This document shows, piece after piece, positions 1 to 8,585 of a DNA stretch of 64,000 nt. The position numbers were made by a program, and so were the translations under genes. Below the pieces are notes generated by a model that worked only from the letters and a program-made list of their open reading frames with translations, was not told where the DNA came from and did no database searches. Source of the stretch: VGTK01 sp046327915 (GTDB lineage: Bacteria; Desulfobacterota; Binatia; UBA12015). The DNA is taken from the NCBI GenBank assembly GCA_046327915.1, contig JAXLXO010000028.1, positions 24,918 to 88,917 on the forward strand, given 5' to 3'. Numbering within the stretch: position 1 is the first letter of the stretch; each line of letters opens with the position of its first letter.

Positions 1-18
1 AAGTCGTCTGGATCACCG

Positions 19-1104
19 ATGTCCGACGCCGCCCCGACACCGCTCGACGACGCCGCGCTGCCCGGGTGGCTGCGGAAGGCCGGGATCGTGCGCGAGGGTG
101 ACGCGGTCGTGGTCGAGCCGGCCGGCGACGGCAACATCAACTGGGTGCGACGCGCACGCGTCCCGGCACGCGGCGCGAGCTGGATCGTCAAGCAGGCGCG
201 GCCGGCGCTGGAGCGCTTCCCCGAGTACTCGGCGAGCACCGAGCGCATCGTCTTCGAGCAGCGCTGGTTCGCGATCGCGCGCACGGTGGACGCGGAGAAC
301 GTCTGTCCGACGATCCTGCACTTCGACGAGGACGCGCGCGTCCTCGTGCTCGAGGACCTCGGCGACGCGGAGCGGCTCGACCGCGCGCTGCTGCGCGGCG
401 CCGACGTCGTGCCCGCGCTCGCGGCGGTGGCGCGCCTGCTCGCCGCCGTGCACGGCGCGACCCGCGACGACCCCGCCCTCGCCGCCCGCTTCGCGAACGC
501 CGACATGCAGACGCTGCACGGCGAGCACGTGTTCCGCCTGCCGTTCGCGCCCAACGACTTCCCGCTGGAGCCCGCGCTGCGTGCCCGCGCGGAGCGCGTC
601 TGGCAGGACGCGGAGCTCGGCGCGATCGCGGCGCGCGCGTACGAGCGCTACCGCGAGCCGCGCGGCGCGCTGGTGCACGGCGACGTACAGGCGGGGAACA
701 TCCTGCTGCCGCCGGACGGCGGAGCGAAGCTGCTCGACGCGGAGATCGCGCACGTCGGCGATCCGGCGTTCGACGTCGGGATGCTGCTCGCGCACGTCCT
801 GCTCGCGGGTCTCGCGCGCGATGCGCTCGCGTCTTTCGCGGACGTCGCGACCGCGGCGTGGGACACATACGCCGGAGCGTGCGGCAGCGGCGCGCCCGTC
901 GCACCGTTCGCGGACGTCACGCGCCACGCCGGCATCGAGATCCTGCGACGCACGATCGGCGCCGCACGCGTCGCGGCCGTCGCGGACACCGGCGTCGCGC
1001 TGGCCGCGGTCGACCTCGCGTCGCGCATGATCCGCACACCGAGCGCGACGCCGGAGGCGCTCGCGGGCGAGCTGCGTGCGTTCGCGCACGGAGGGTCACG
1101 ATGA
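19..1104 (+). CDS. APH-fold small-molecule kinase, methylthioribose-kinase-like
   Basis: A 361-residue protein with the aminoglycoside-phosphotransferase/choline-kinase fold. The Brenner catalytic motif HGDVQAGNILL lies near residue 220 and is followed by LLDAEIAHVGDPAFDVG, the Mg-binding loop (D instead of N-terminal DP). The wording around these motifs resembles methylthioribose kinase (GDxxxGN...E-F/I-A...G...FD-G), but aminoglycoside, choline or homoserine kinases share the fold. The substrate is therefore not settled. The stop overlaps the next start (ATGA), coupling it to a nucleoside hydrolase, which fits a role in nucleoside or methylthio-sugar salvage. The start lies only 18 bases from the window edge, so a longer N-terminus cannot be excluded. 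Confidence 0.8.
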   Translation: MSDAAPTPLDDAALPGWLRKAGIVREGDAVVVEPAGDGNINWVRRARVPARGASWIVKQARPALERFPEYSASTERIVFEQRWFAIARTVDAENVCPTILHFDEDARVLVLEDLGDAERLDRALLRGADVVPALAAVARLLAAVHGATRDDPALAARFANADMQTLHGEHVFRLPFAPNDFPLEPALRARAERVWQDAELGAIAARAYERYREPRGALVHGDVQAGNILLPPDGGAKLLDAEIAHVGDPAFDVGMLLAHVLLAGLARDALASFADVATAAWDTYAGACGSGAPVAPFADVTRHAGIEILRRTIGAARVAAVADTGVALAAVDLASRMIRTPSATPEALAGELRAFAHGGSR

Positions 1105-2069
1105 GCGGGCGCCGGAGGATCGTCCTCGACACCGACATGGGCACCGACGCCGACGACGCGCTCTGCCTCGCACTGGCGCTCGCCGCACCCGAGCTCGAGG
1201 TCGTGGCCGTCACGACGGTCAGCGCCGACACCCGGCGCCGCGCCGCGATCGCACGCCGCCTGCTCGATCTCGCCGGATGCCGCGACGTCCCGGTGCACGC
1301 GGGTGCGCGTGCGCCGCGCACGCCGAACGCGAGCTTCCTGTGGCTCGGCGACGAGGGCGACTTTCTGCTCGAACGCGGCGAGCACGTCGCGGGAATCGCC
1401 GAGGAGCCGGCCGTCGACGCGCTGATCCGCATGCTGCACGCGGACGACGGACTCGAGATCGTCGCGGTCGGTCCGCTCACCAACGTCGCGGCCGCGATCG
1501 AGCGCGATCCGTCGATCGTGCGCCGCATCGCGTGCCTGACGATCATGGGCGGCCACATCCGGCGCGTCGCGTACGGCGCACACGAGTTCCCGCACGGCGT
1601 CGACTACAACCTGTGCTCCGACGGGGCGTCGTCGCAGCTGGTGCTGTCCGCGGGCATGCCGATCCGGCTGGTCACGGCCGACGTCACGCTCGCGACCTGG
1701 CTGCGCCCGGAGGACCTCGCGGCGATCGAGGCCGTCGCGACGCCGTTCCACGCCGCGATCGCCGCCGCGATCCGCGCCTGGACGCCGCACATGCGCGACA
1801 TCTTCGGCGGCATGGGCGCGCCGATCGGTCCGCACAACGTCGCGTTCCTGCACGACCCGCTCGCGCTGGCGAGCGTCTACGACGAGTCGTTCTGCGACTT
1901 CGAGGATCTCGCGATCGAGCCGTCGCTCGGCGACGGCCCATTCCGCACCATCGAGCGCGCCGCGGCGAGTGCCGCCACGCGTCCGATGCGCTGCGCCACC
2001 ACGGTCGACGCGGAGCGCTTCCGGCGCCACTTCGTCGACCGCATCGTCCGTTTCAGGAGGGAAGCATGA
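1101..2069 (+). CDS. Inosine-uridine preferring nucleoside hydrolase
   Basis: A 322-residue protein of the IUNH family, which cleaves the N-glycosidic bond of ribonucleosides. The N-terminal Ca-binding signature is clear: IVLDTDMGTDADDALCLALAL (residues about 6-26; family DxDxxxDDxxA). PLTNVAAAI and IMGGH follow, then DYN and the late HNVAFLHDPLALA histidine/aspartate segment. The ATG at 1101 overlaps the upstream kinase stop, and the open frame extends upstream only as a shadow. It is the middle gene of a translationally coupled trio (kinase, hydrolase, GST). Length is normal for the family. The specific nucleoside is not predictable. Confidence 0.9.
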   Translation: MSGRRRIVLDTDMGTDADDALCLALALAAPELEVVAVTTVSADTRRRAAIARRLLDLAGCRDVPVHAGARAPRTPNASFLWLGDEGDFLLERGEHVAGIAEEPAVDALIRMLHADDGLEIVAVGPLTNVAAAIERDPSIVRRIACLTIMGGHIRRVAYGAHEFPHGVDYNLCSDGASSQLVLSAGMPIRLVTADVTLATWLRPEDLAAIEAVATPFHAAIAAAIRAWTPHMRDIFGGMGAPIGPHNVAFLHDPLALASVYDESFCDFEDLAIEPSLGDGPFRTIERAAASAATRPMRCATTVDAERFRRHFVDRIVRFRREA

Positions 2070-2674
2070 AGCTCTACACGTTCTCGCTCGCGCCGAATCC
2101 GCGCCGGGTGCACGTCTACCTCGCCGAGAAGGGCATCGAGCTGACGCTCGAGACCGTCGACATCGCGACCGGCGCCAACCGCCAGCCCGACTTCCTCAAG
2201 AAGAACCCGCTCGGCGGGCTGCCCGTGCTCGAGCTCGACGACGGCAGCCACCTCACCGAATCGCTGGCGATCATGGAGTACTTCGAGGAGCTGCACCCCG
2301 AGAAGCCGATGATCGGCCGCACGCCGCTCGAGCGCGCGCACACGCGCGAGGTCGAGCGCATCGCGGAGATCGGCGTGCTGTCGGCGGTCGGAACCATCTT
2401 CCAGAACACGAACCCGCTGTTCGCGGGACGCGTCAAGCAGTCGCCGGACGCGGTCGAGACCGCGCGCACGCGCCTCTCGAACAACCTGACCGTGCTCGAC
2501 CACAAGATCGGCGACAAGCCGTTCGTGATGGGCAGCGAGCCGACGATCGCCGACTGCACGCTGTTCGCGGCGCTCAAGTTCGGCGAGTTCGCGGGCGCGC
2601 CGCTCGACCGCGGCTACAAGAACGTCGCGCGCTGGTACGACGCGTTCTCGCAGCGTCCGAGCGCGAAGGGCTGA
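2066..2674 (+). CDS. Glutathione S-transferase family protein
   Basis: A 202-residue cytosolic GST. The N-terminal thioredoxin-like domain begins MKLYTFSLAPNPRRV and contains the glutathione-site cis-Pro and Ser/Glu region (GGLPVLELDDGSHLTESLAI, about 52-71). The helical C-terminal domain contains the N-capping box motif (EPTIADCTLFAAL). A consensus AGGAGG ribosome site at 2055-2060 fixes the ATG at 2066, which overlaps the nucleoside hydrolase stop. It is the last gene of the three-gene operon. The function may be detoxification of electrophiles; the substrate is not predictable. Confidence 0.92.
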   Translation: MKLYTFSLAPNPRRVHVYLAEKGIELTLETVDIATGANRQPDFLKKNPLGGLPVLELDDGSHLTESLAIMEYFEELHPEKPMIGRTPLERAHTREVERIAEIGVLSAVGTIFQNTNPLFAGRVKQSPDAVETARTRLSNNLTVLDHKIGDKPFVMGSEPTIADCTLFAALKFGEFAGAPLDRGYKNVARWYDAFSQRPSAKG

Positions 2675-2691
2675 GAGAGCCGCGGGCCCGC

Positions 2692-4686
2692 TCAGGCGGC
2701 GGGCCCGCGCTCCGCGGCTTCCCCGGGCGCGAGCAGCGCGAGCGCCCCTTCCAGCGCCGCGTGGCTGCCGAGCAGCACCACGACGTCGCCGGCGGCGAGG
2801 CGCATGTCCGGATCCGGATTGACGTGCGGCTCGCCGTCGCGCACCAGCGCGATGATCGACACCCCGGTCCGGTTGCGCAGGTCGAGCTCGCGGATCGAGC
2901 CGTCGATCGCGGGCGAGCCGTCCTCGATGCGGTAGGTCTCGGTGAGCGTCGCGGCGAGGATCGCCTGCACGTCGCGCATGCTCTGGCGCGGCAGCTGCAG
3001 CCCGCGCAGCATGCCGTAGCGCTCGCCGCGGATCATCTCGACCTCGAGCTGGATCACGTTGCGCGGCACGTGCAGGCGGCGCAGCACGCGCGCGAAGATC
3101 TCGACCGAGGTCTCGAACTCCTCCGGGATGACCTCGGTCGCGCCGAGACGGTAGAGCTCGTCGATCTCGGCGACGTAGCGCGTGCGCACGAGGATCGTCG
3201 CGGTCGGGTTCATGTCGCGCGCGAGCGCCGTCATGCGGCGCGTGCCGACCGGGTCGGAGATCGCGATCACGATGATGTGCGCGTGCTCCACCCCGACCGC
3301 GTGCAGCACGTCGGGGCGCGAGCCGTCGCCGAAGGTGATCGGCTCGCCCTCTTTCGCGGCCTTCTCCACCGACAGCGCGTTGAACTCGAGCACGTGGTAG
3401 CGCACGCCGGTCTCGCGCAGGACGCGCGCGAGGTTCCGGCCGTTGAGGCCGAAGCCGATGATCAGCACGTGGCTCTCGTGCTTCTCCTCGGCCCCGTCGC
3501 CCCGTGCGTCGCGCGGCTTGAGCCACGACTCGATCGCGTAGCCCAGACGCTCCGCGGGGCTCACCAGCAGCGGGCTCGCGATGAACGACAGCACGGCGGT
3601 CGCGACGCAGGTCTCGTAGACGACGTCGGACAGCAGGCCGGCCTCGGACGCCGCGCGCGCGAGGACGAACGCCAGCTCGCCGACCTGTGCCAGGCAAGCG
3701 CCGATGAACAGCGCCATGCGGAACGAGCGCATGATCGGCGCGAGCAGGGCCGTCAGGAGCACGATCTTCAGCACGATCACGCCGACCGTCGCCGCGAGCA
3801 GCGTCGGTGCGTTGGTGACGAGGAACTCGGCGCGCAGCAGCATGCCGATCGAGATGAAGAACAGGCTCGAGAAGATGTCGCGGAACGGCACGATCTCGGC
3901 GAACACCTGGTGCCGGTGCTCCGACTCCGAGATCACGAGGCCCGCGAGCAGCGCGCCGATCGCGAGCGACAGCCCGAGCTGCTCGGCGAGCCAGGCGGTG
4001 CCGAGCGAGAACAGCACGACGGTCACCGTGAACAGCTCGCGGATGCGCAGGCTCGCGACCTGGTGCAGGATCGGCGGCAGGACGAAGCGCGCGACGGCGA
4101 AGATGCCGACCAGCACCAGCGTCGCCTTCACCAGCACCCAGAGGATCGCGAGGACCGACACCGAGTCGGACGACGCGAGCACCGGGATCAGCAACATCAT
4201 CGGGACCATGCACAGGTCCTGGAAGACGAGGACGCCGGTCGCGACGCGTCCCTGCGGCGAGTCGATCTGTCCGCGGTCGGAGAAGATCTTGAGCGCGACG
4301 ACGGTGCTCGAGTGCACGGCGATGAAGCCCAGCATCACCGCTGGCGCCCACCCCGCGCCGGCCGCGCGCGCGAGCCACACGACGATGCCGCCCATCACCG
4401 CGACCTGCGCGGCACCGGCGAGCATCAGCCGTCCGCCGAGGCTCGCGACGCCGCTCAGCGACAGCTCGAGCCCGGTCACGAAGAGCAGCAGCACGATGCC
4501 GAGCTCGGCGAGGTGCTCCACCTCCTCGGCCGACTGCACGACGGCGAAGCCGTGCGGTCCGAACAGCACGCCCGCGACGAGGAAGCCGACGATGCTCGGC
4601 ACGCGCAGCTTCTGCAGCACGAACACGACCGGCAGCGTCGCCGCGAGCAGCAGGACCAGATCGCGCAGCATCGGGGCGTTCGCCAT
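2692..4686 (-). CDS. Kef-type monovalent cation:proton antiporter (CPA2) with TrkA-N and TrkA-C
   Basis: A 664-residue inner-membrane antiporter. About twelve hydrophobic helices (residues 1-390) form the Na+/H+ exchanger domain, with the characteristic GFLVAGVLFGPHG and LLLFVTGLELS stretches. A Rossmann NAD-binding TrkA-N domain starts at HVLIIGFGLNGRNLARVL (about 415). A C-terminal TrkA-C domain has the pattern VVVLLGS near residue 645. The architecture matches KefB/KefC and YbaL, which exchange K+ for H+ under nucleotide or thiol control. The start is placed at the ATG giving MANAPMLRDLVLLLA; upstream codons look non-coding. It is divergent from the esterase gene 67 bases away. Confidence 0.92.
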   Translation of the reverse strand: MANAPMLRDLVLLLAATLPVVFVLQKLRVPSIVGFLVAGVLFGPHGFAVVQSAEEVEHLAELGIVLLLFVTGLELSLSGVASLGGRLMLAGAAQVAVMGGIVVWLARAAGAGWAPAVMLGFIAVHSSTVVALKIFSDRGQIDSPQGRVATGVLVFQDLCMVPMMLLIPVLASSDSVSVLAILWVLVKATLVLVGIFAVARFVLPPILHQVASLRIRELFTVTVVLFSLGTAWLAEQLGLSLAIGALLAGLVISESEHRHQVFAEIVPFRDIFSSLFFISIGMLLRAEFLVTNAPTLLAATVGVIVLKIVLLTALLAPIMRSFRMALFIGACLAQVGELAFVLARAASEAGLLSDVVYETCVATAVLSFIASPLLVSPAERLGYAIESWLKPRDARGDGAEEKHESHVLIIGFGLNGRNLARVLRETGVRYHVLEFNALSVEKAAKEGEPITFGDGSRPDVLHAVGVEHAHIIVIAISDPVGTRRMTALARDMNPTATILVRTRYVAEIDELYRLGATEVIPEEFETSVEIFARVLRRLHVPRNVIQLEVEMIRGERYGMLRGLQLPRQSMRDVQAILAATLTETYRIEDGSPAIDGSIRELDLRNRTGVSIIALVRDGEPHVNPDPDMRLAAGDVVVLLGSHAALEGALALLAPGEAAERGPAA

Positions 4687-4753
4687 GGGCCGCGTCCTTA
4701 GCAGCAGGCGGGCCGCGCTGGCCATGCCGCGGCGCGTGGCGTAGGACCGTCGC

Positions 4754-5440
4754 GTGGACTCGCTCGCCTTCCGCGTGCCGCACGCGCTGCCCGAACAGGC
4801 GCTCGGCGCGCCGCCCGAGGGCATCGCGAAGATCAGCAACGGCACCACGCACGCCTTCCTGCTGACGCCGCCCGAGATCGACCCGAAGAAGCGCTACCCG
4901 CTGATCACCGTGCTGCACGGCGCCGGGCGGCAGGACGAGATGCTGTGCAAGGCGTACCGCGGCGAGGCCGCCGCACGCGACGCGCTCTTCCTCGTCCCGC
5001 GCTCGACGGACGTCACCTGGGACATGATCGCGGGCGGCAACCGGACCGACCTCGACTTCCTCGAGCACGTCTTCGCAGGCATCTACCAGCGGCTGCCGGT
5101 CGACCCCGAGCGTCAAGCGCTGATCGGCTACTCCGACGGCGCGAGCTACGCGCTCGCGATCGGACTGTCGAACCCGCGGAAGTTCCGCGCGATCATGGGC
5201 TGGGCGGCGGGCTTCGTCGCGATCGACCCGCGCTGGTCGACGCCGGAGGACCCGAAGCCACGGATTCTCCTCCAGCACGGCACGCACGACGTGGTGTTCC
5301 CGTTCGAGAGCGTGTGCGAGCCCAACGTCGAGACGCTGCGCGGCATGGGGTACGACGTCGACCTGCGCGTCGAGCAGGGCGGCATCCACTGGCCGAAGCC
5401 GGAGTTCCAGACGATGGCGCTGGAGTGGTTCTTGGGCTGA
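4754..5440 (+). CDS. Alpha/beta hydrolase, carboxylesterase/phospholipase type
   Basis: A 228-residue protein of the predicted esterase family (PHB depolymerase / phospholipase-carboxylesterase like). The oxyanion strand is LITVLHGAG, the nucleophile elbow is GYSDGAS (Ser near 129), the acid lies in HGTHDVVFP, and the likely catalytic His is in GGIHWPKPEF near the C-terminus. There is no signal peptide, so it is probably cytoplasmic. The start is a GTG at 4754, since no in-frame ATG covers the N-terminal strand. It is divergent from the Kef antiporter and convergent with the mug-like gene, with 15 bases between stops. Confidence 0.85.
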   Translation: MDSLAFRVPHALPEQALGAPPEGIAKISNGTTHAFLLTPPEIDPKKRYPLITVLHGAGRQDEMLCKAYRGEAAARDALFLVPRSTDVTWDMIAGGNRTDLDFLEHVFAGIYQRLPVDPERQALIGYSDGASYALAIGLSNPRKFRAIMGWAAGFVAIDPRWSTPEDPKPRILLQHGTHDVVFPFESVCEPNVETLRGMGYDVDLRVEQGGIHWPKPEFQTMALEWFLG

Positions 5441-5455
5441 GCCGGGCCCCTCGCG

Positions 5456-6028
5456 TCAAGCCAGCTTCGCGGCGCGCGCGAGCTCGCCGAACACGCGCAC
5501 CAGGTCCGGCAGCTGGTAGTGCGCGTTGAGTCCGCTCGGATTCGGCAGCACCCACACGCGCGCCGGACCGAGACGCTGCTCCTGCTCGCCGAGCTGTGCC
5601 GTCTTGCGCTCGAAGGCGTGCCGGTAGGCCTCGATGCCGAGTATCGCGACGATCGCGGGACGCCGGCGCTCCGCCTTGCGCGCGAGACGGCGCGCTCCGG
5701 CGCGCAGCTCCTCGGGACGCAGCTCCGCCGCCGTGGCGGTGGCGCGCTCGACCAGGTTGGTGATGCCGATGCGGCTCGCGACCAGCTCGTCCTCGTCGAA
5801 CGGCGTCAGCAGGCGCGAGGTGAAGCCCGCCTGGTGCAGCACCTTCCAGAAGCGGTTGCCCGGACGCGCGAAGTGGTGCCGCGTCGCGCCGGAGTAGAGC
5901 CCCGGGTTGATGCCGCAGAAGAGGACGGCGAGATCGTTCGCGATCACGTCGGGGATCTTCTTGCCCTCGGCCGCGGCGATCTGCTCGCGCGTCGGGCGCC
6001 ACGGGACTCCTCGCTTCGGCAGCGTCAC
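5456..6028 (-). CDS. mug: G/U mismatch-specific uracil DNA glycosylase (Mug/TDG family)
   Basis: A 190-residue base-excision-repair enzyme that removes uracil or thymine opposite guanine. Family motif A is LFCGINPGLYSG, with the catalytic Asn of the GINPG loop. Motif B is LPNPSGLNAHYQ, the DNA-intercalating loop. The HHFARPGNRFWKVL stretch is also typical. The start is taken as the GTG that gives VTLPKRGVPWRPT, because the longer open frame upstream is Arg-rich shadow sequence. It stands alone and is divergent from the metallo-beta-lactamase-fold gene. Confidence 0.9.
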   Translation of the reverse strand: MTLPKRGVPWRPTREQIAAAEGKKIPDVIANDLAVLFCGINPGLYSGATRHHFARPGNRFWKVLHQAGFTSRLLTPFDEDELVASRIGITNLVERATATAAELRPEELRAGARRLARKAERRRPAIVAILGIEAYRHAFERKTAQLGEQEQRLGPARVWVLPNPSGLNAHYQLPDLVRVFGELARAAKLA

Positions 6029-6102
6029 GGCGCGCGAACGTAGCCGCTCGCGAGCCCGTGCGAAAGCTTGCCGAAGCGACCCGCGAGTGCGCAGATCCGC
6101 CC

Positions 6103-7074
6103 GTGACGAAGACGATCCTTCTCGGCGTGGCCGCTGTTCTTCTCGTCGCCGTCCTCCTGGTCGGCGGCTTCTTCTGGTCCGCGCACCGCGGGATCGAGGC
6201 GGAGCACGCGCCGCTCCCGACCGCGCAGGAGCTCGCGGCGTGGATCGACGGTCCGACCTTCGACCTCCCCGTGCGCGCACGCTGGATCGAGACCGCGACG
6301 CAGAAGATGCCGCGCTCGGCCGTGCTCGACCCGGCCGGCGACCCGTCGCCGGAGACGCCGTTCGTCATGAGCCATCCGGCGTTCGTGATCGAGTGGACCG
6401 ACGGCCGCATCCTCCTCGTCGACACCGGCATGCGGCCCGACTCCGCGATCTCGTTCGGCAAGCCGCTCGAGTGGCTCGGCGGCGCCGGTCCGATCGAGCC
6501 CCGGAAGTCCACGGCCGAGGCGCTGGGTTCCGACCTGCAGCGCGTGAAGGGACTGCTGTTCACGCACCTGCACACGGACCACGTCGACGGCGTCGTGGCG
6601 CTCTGCGAGGGCGCGTCGCCGCCGCGCATCGATGCCTTCATGACCGTCGCGCAGGCGGAGCGTCCGAACTACACGACGCAGCCCGGGCTCGACCTGCTCG
6701 AGCAGGCGCCCTGCGTGAGCCCGCACGTGCTCGGCGGCGTCGCGGCGCTGCACCCGGTGCAGGGCTTCCCCGGCGTCGCCGTGATCGACGCCGGCGGGCA
6801 CACGCCGGGCAGCGAGATCATCCTCGTCCGCCTCGCGGCCGCGCAGGGCATGAAGCTGCTCGCCTTCGCCGGCGACACCGTCAATCACCACGACGGCATC
6901 CGCCACGACGTACCCAAGCCGTGGGCCTACCGGAAGTTCATCGTCCCCGAGTCCGACGAGCGCCAGCACGAGCTGCGGCAGTTCCTGTCGTCCCTCGAAA
7001 AAGAGAAAGGCTTCACCGTGCTGGTTTCGCACGATGAAGCCTCTGTCCTGGCGAGCGGACTACCACCGCAGTAG
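6103..7074 (+). CDS. Membrane-anchored metallo-beta-lactamase-fold hydrolase
   Basis: A 323-residue protein with an N-terminal hydrophobic anchor or signal (residues about 3-25) followed by an MBL domain. The Zn-binding motif HLHTDHVDG (HxHxDH), a later GGHTPGS histidine and AGDTVNHHDG aspartate/histidine are present. It is close to the lactonase/glyoxalase-II-like branch, with a long insert between the core strand (RILLVDTG) and the HxHxDH motif. The start is the GTG at 6103, which gives the anchor; another in-frame GTG lies at 6058. Substrate unknown; the anchor suggests periplasmic or membrane-face action. The IS110 element follows about 70 bases downstream. Confidence 0.85.
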   Translation: MTKTILLGVAAVLLVAVLLVGGFFWSAHRGIEAEHAPLPTAQELAAWIDGPTFDLPVRARWIETATQKMPRSAVLDPAGDPSPETPFVMSHPAFVIEWTDGRILLVDTGMRPDSAISFGKPLEWLGGAGPIEPRKSTAEALGSDLQRVKGLLFTHLHTDHVDGVVALCEGASPPRIDAFMTVAQAERPNYTTQPGLDLLEQAPCVSPHVLGGVAALHPVQGFPGVAVIDAGGHTPGSEIILVRLAAAQGMKLLAFAGDTVNHHDGIRHDVPKPWAYRKFIVPESDERQHELRQFLSSLEKEKGFTVLVSHDEASVLASGLPPQ

Positions 7075-7147
7075 CCGCGTCGCACGACCTCCGCGCGCAC
7101 AGCGCGCGGCCGAGCGAAGCGAGCGCGGGGAGTGGACTCCCTACCCG

Positions 7148-8368
7148 TCAAGCGGGGGCAGTCAGCTTTTCCGGATCGTAGAGCGTGCGGGAGCGGAGCA
7201 TGGCCATGAGCATCCTGAGGAGGCGGTCTGCGAGGCCTCTGAGGGCCCGGCCATGGCTCTGCCCGCGCGCGCGTGCGGCGGTGTACATGGCGCGAAAGTG
7301 GGACGAGCGCTGCACGCTGCAGCGTGCCCAGTGGTAGAGAGCCTCTCGTAGTCGCGTGCTGCACGCGCGCCGCATCACGACGAGGCGGCTCCGCCCGCTC
7401 TGGCGCGTGACCGGAGCAATTCCGGCGTAGCTACGCAGCTTTCTGTAGTCGCGCGCAGCGAGCAGATCGGCCGCATCGACGAGCAAAGCTGCCGAAACGC
7501 ATCGCCCCGCTCCGGGCACCGAGCGGACGATGGCTGCATCGCCGTCCGGGTCCTCCTCGAGCTCGGCGAGCGCCGCCTCCATCTGCCTCGCGCAGCGCGC
7601 ACGCTGGGTGTGCGTGAGCCGAAGCCGGGCGGTGAGCAACACGACCTGGCCGGCCGCAGCCTCAGCTGCGCCCGGAGCGACGCGGATCGCCTTCTCGCGA
7701 AGTGTGCGCAGCACGTCGCTCGCGTCGAGTCGCCGAATGCGGTGCTCGCGCAGGATCTTCGCCAAGCGAGCCTTGGTGAGACGACGCACGTCCGCAGGAG
7801 TAAGCGCCTTTTCGAGGACGGCCCAAACCCACGCCTCATCGGCTGCGGGGCAAACGGCAAGGACCTGCGGGTAGTAGCTCTCGAGGATGGTGCGTAGCCG
7901 ATTCGCGAGCCGCCGCTCCTCGGTCTCGAGATCCTCGACCGACTCGATCAGCGCACGAAGCGCGATCAGCTTCGGATCCCCGATCTTGAGACGCCGGTAG
8001 AGACTGCGACTCGTGCGAACCGTGTCGGCGAGCACCAACGCGTCAAGTCGATCGTCTTTCGCACCGGCAAGCGTGTAGGTGTCTCGCAAGCGATCGAGCT
8101 GTTTGGGATTCACCCCGAAGACGGCGAACCCTCGCGCGAGGAGACTGTCGACGATCGGGCCGCGCGTCAGCTCGATCGCGACGGCGACACGATCGGGCCG
8201 TCCGGCGCTCTGCTCGGTCAGCCAATCGGCCAGCGCTTCAAGGCCCTCGCCAGAATGCGAGACGGCGCGGCGTCCGCAGTCCTGCCCCTGCCCATCCAGC
8301 AGTCGGACTTCATGCTCGCGACTCGCCCAATCGATTCCCACGAACCAGTCGAACTCGGCATCGGACAT
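7148..8368 (-). CDS. IS110-family transposase (DEDD RuvC-like plus serine domain)
   Basis: A full-length 406-residue transposase. The N-terminal RuvC-like DEDD domain begins FVGIDWASREHEV (first Asp at residue 13), continues with VAIELTRGP, and has GAKDDRLDALVLAD as the last Asp pair. The C-terminal Transposase_20 domain has VPGAGRCVSAALL and the SYAGIAPVTRQSGRSR segment that contains the likely catalytic serine. A good ribosome site (ggaggt) lies just before the ATG. There are no frameshifts, so the element could be active. Members of this family recombine DNA guided by a structured RNA transcribed from their own non-coding end. Confidence 0.95.
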   Translation of the reverse strand: MSDAEFDWFVGIDWASREHEVRLLDGQGQDCGRRAVSHSGEGLEALADWLTEQSAGRPDRVAVAIELTRGPIVDSLLARGFAVFGVNPKQLDRLRDTYTLAGAKDDRLDALVLADTVRTSRSLYRRLKIGDPKLIALRALIESVEDLETEERRLANRLRTILESYYPQVLAVCPAADEAWVWAVLEKALTPADVRRLTKARLAKILREHRIRRLDASDVLRTLREKAIRVAPGAAEAAAGQVVLLTARLRLTHTQRARCARQMEAALAELEEDPDGDAAIVRSVPGAGRCVSAALLVDAADLLAARDYRKLRSYAGIAPVTRQSGRSRLVVMRRACSTRLREALYHWARCSVQRSSHFRAMYTAARARGQSHGRALRGLADRLLRMLMAMLRSRTLYDPEKLTAPA

Positions 8369-8442
8369 CTCTCACCTCCGATTCCGGTCTCCGTGATCGC
8401 GGGCATCCCCTGTGCTGGCGCTCGAAGCGCGAACTCCCTACC

Positions 8443-8510
8443 GGCCCTCGACGATCACGGTCACCTCGCCGAGGCGCATGTCCACTCCAGGTGCTCGAAG
8501 CACGAGGGCC
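8443..8510 (-). ncRNA. Candidate bridge-RNA segment of the IS110 element
   Basis: Between the transposase start and the terC stop lies a non-coding stretch that can fold. Bases 8443-8450 pair with 8503-8510 (ggccctcg/cgagggcc). Two hairpins sit inside: 8464-8474 (cctc-gcc-gagg) and 8491-8503 (gtgct-cga-agcac). A stem enclosing two hairpins, 5' of an IS110 transposase, is where bridge RNAs are known in this family. The full RNA would be longer (probably within 8369-8561). Guide loops were not assigned. This is seen structure plus family knowledge, not proof of an RNA. Confidence 0.35.
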
Positions 8511-8560
8511 CCGATTGGCGCTCCCGGCGAGTGACCGGTGCCGTGAGTATGGCACAGGGG

Positions 8561-8585
8561 CCCCGTCAAGCTTCGCTTGACGGGG
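8561..8585 (-). terminator. Perfect 11-bp hairpin overlapping the terC-like stop codon
   Basis: Bases 8561-8571 (ccccgtcaagc) pair perfectly with 8575-8585 around a ttc loop. The TGA of the TerC-family gene lies inside the left arm (8566-8568). There is no U tract in either direction, so it is terminator-like rather than a canonical intrinsic terminator. The left arm also supplies the right-hand copy of the repeat proposed as the IS110 junction, so the hairpin may have been the insertion target. Confidence 0.45.

Larger units (their letters stand above)
7144..8561 (-). mobile_element. IS110-family insertion element (approximate ends)
   Basis: The element holds one IS110-type transposase and about 190 bases of non-coding sequence upstream of it. 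The ends are inferred. A 10-bp direct repeat cccgtcaagc occurs at 7144-7153 and 8562-8571, which would give an element of 1,418 bp with the non-coding 5' region inside it. A second 10-bp repeat, actccctacc, at 7136-7145 and 8433-8442 would give a shorter element. I prefer the longer version because IS110-group elements carry a long structured 5' non-coding region and lack inverted repeats. It sits exactly between the MBL-fold gene and the terC-like gene, abutting the terC stop hairpin. Confidence 0.5.

Noticed and set aside
1877..5389. A 1,170-codon open frame on the minus strand across several genes
   Set aside because: It lies antisense to well-supported genes (nucleoside hydrolase end, GST, antiporter, esterase), is Arg/Ala-rich with no domain, and is the usual high-GC third-position shadow.
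7136..8442. actccctacc repeats (7136-7145 and 8433-8442) as the ends of the IS110 element
   Set aside because: This would leave only 64 bases before the transposase, and cut through the foldable non-coding region; the cccgtcaagc pair gives a better fit. It is kept as the weaker option.
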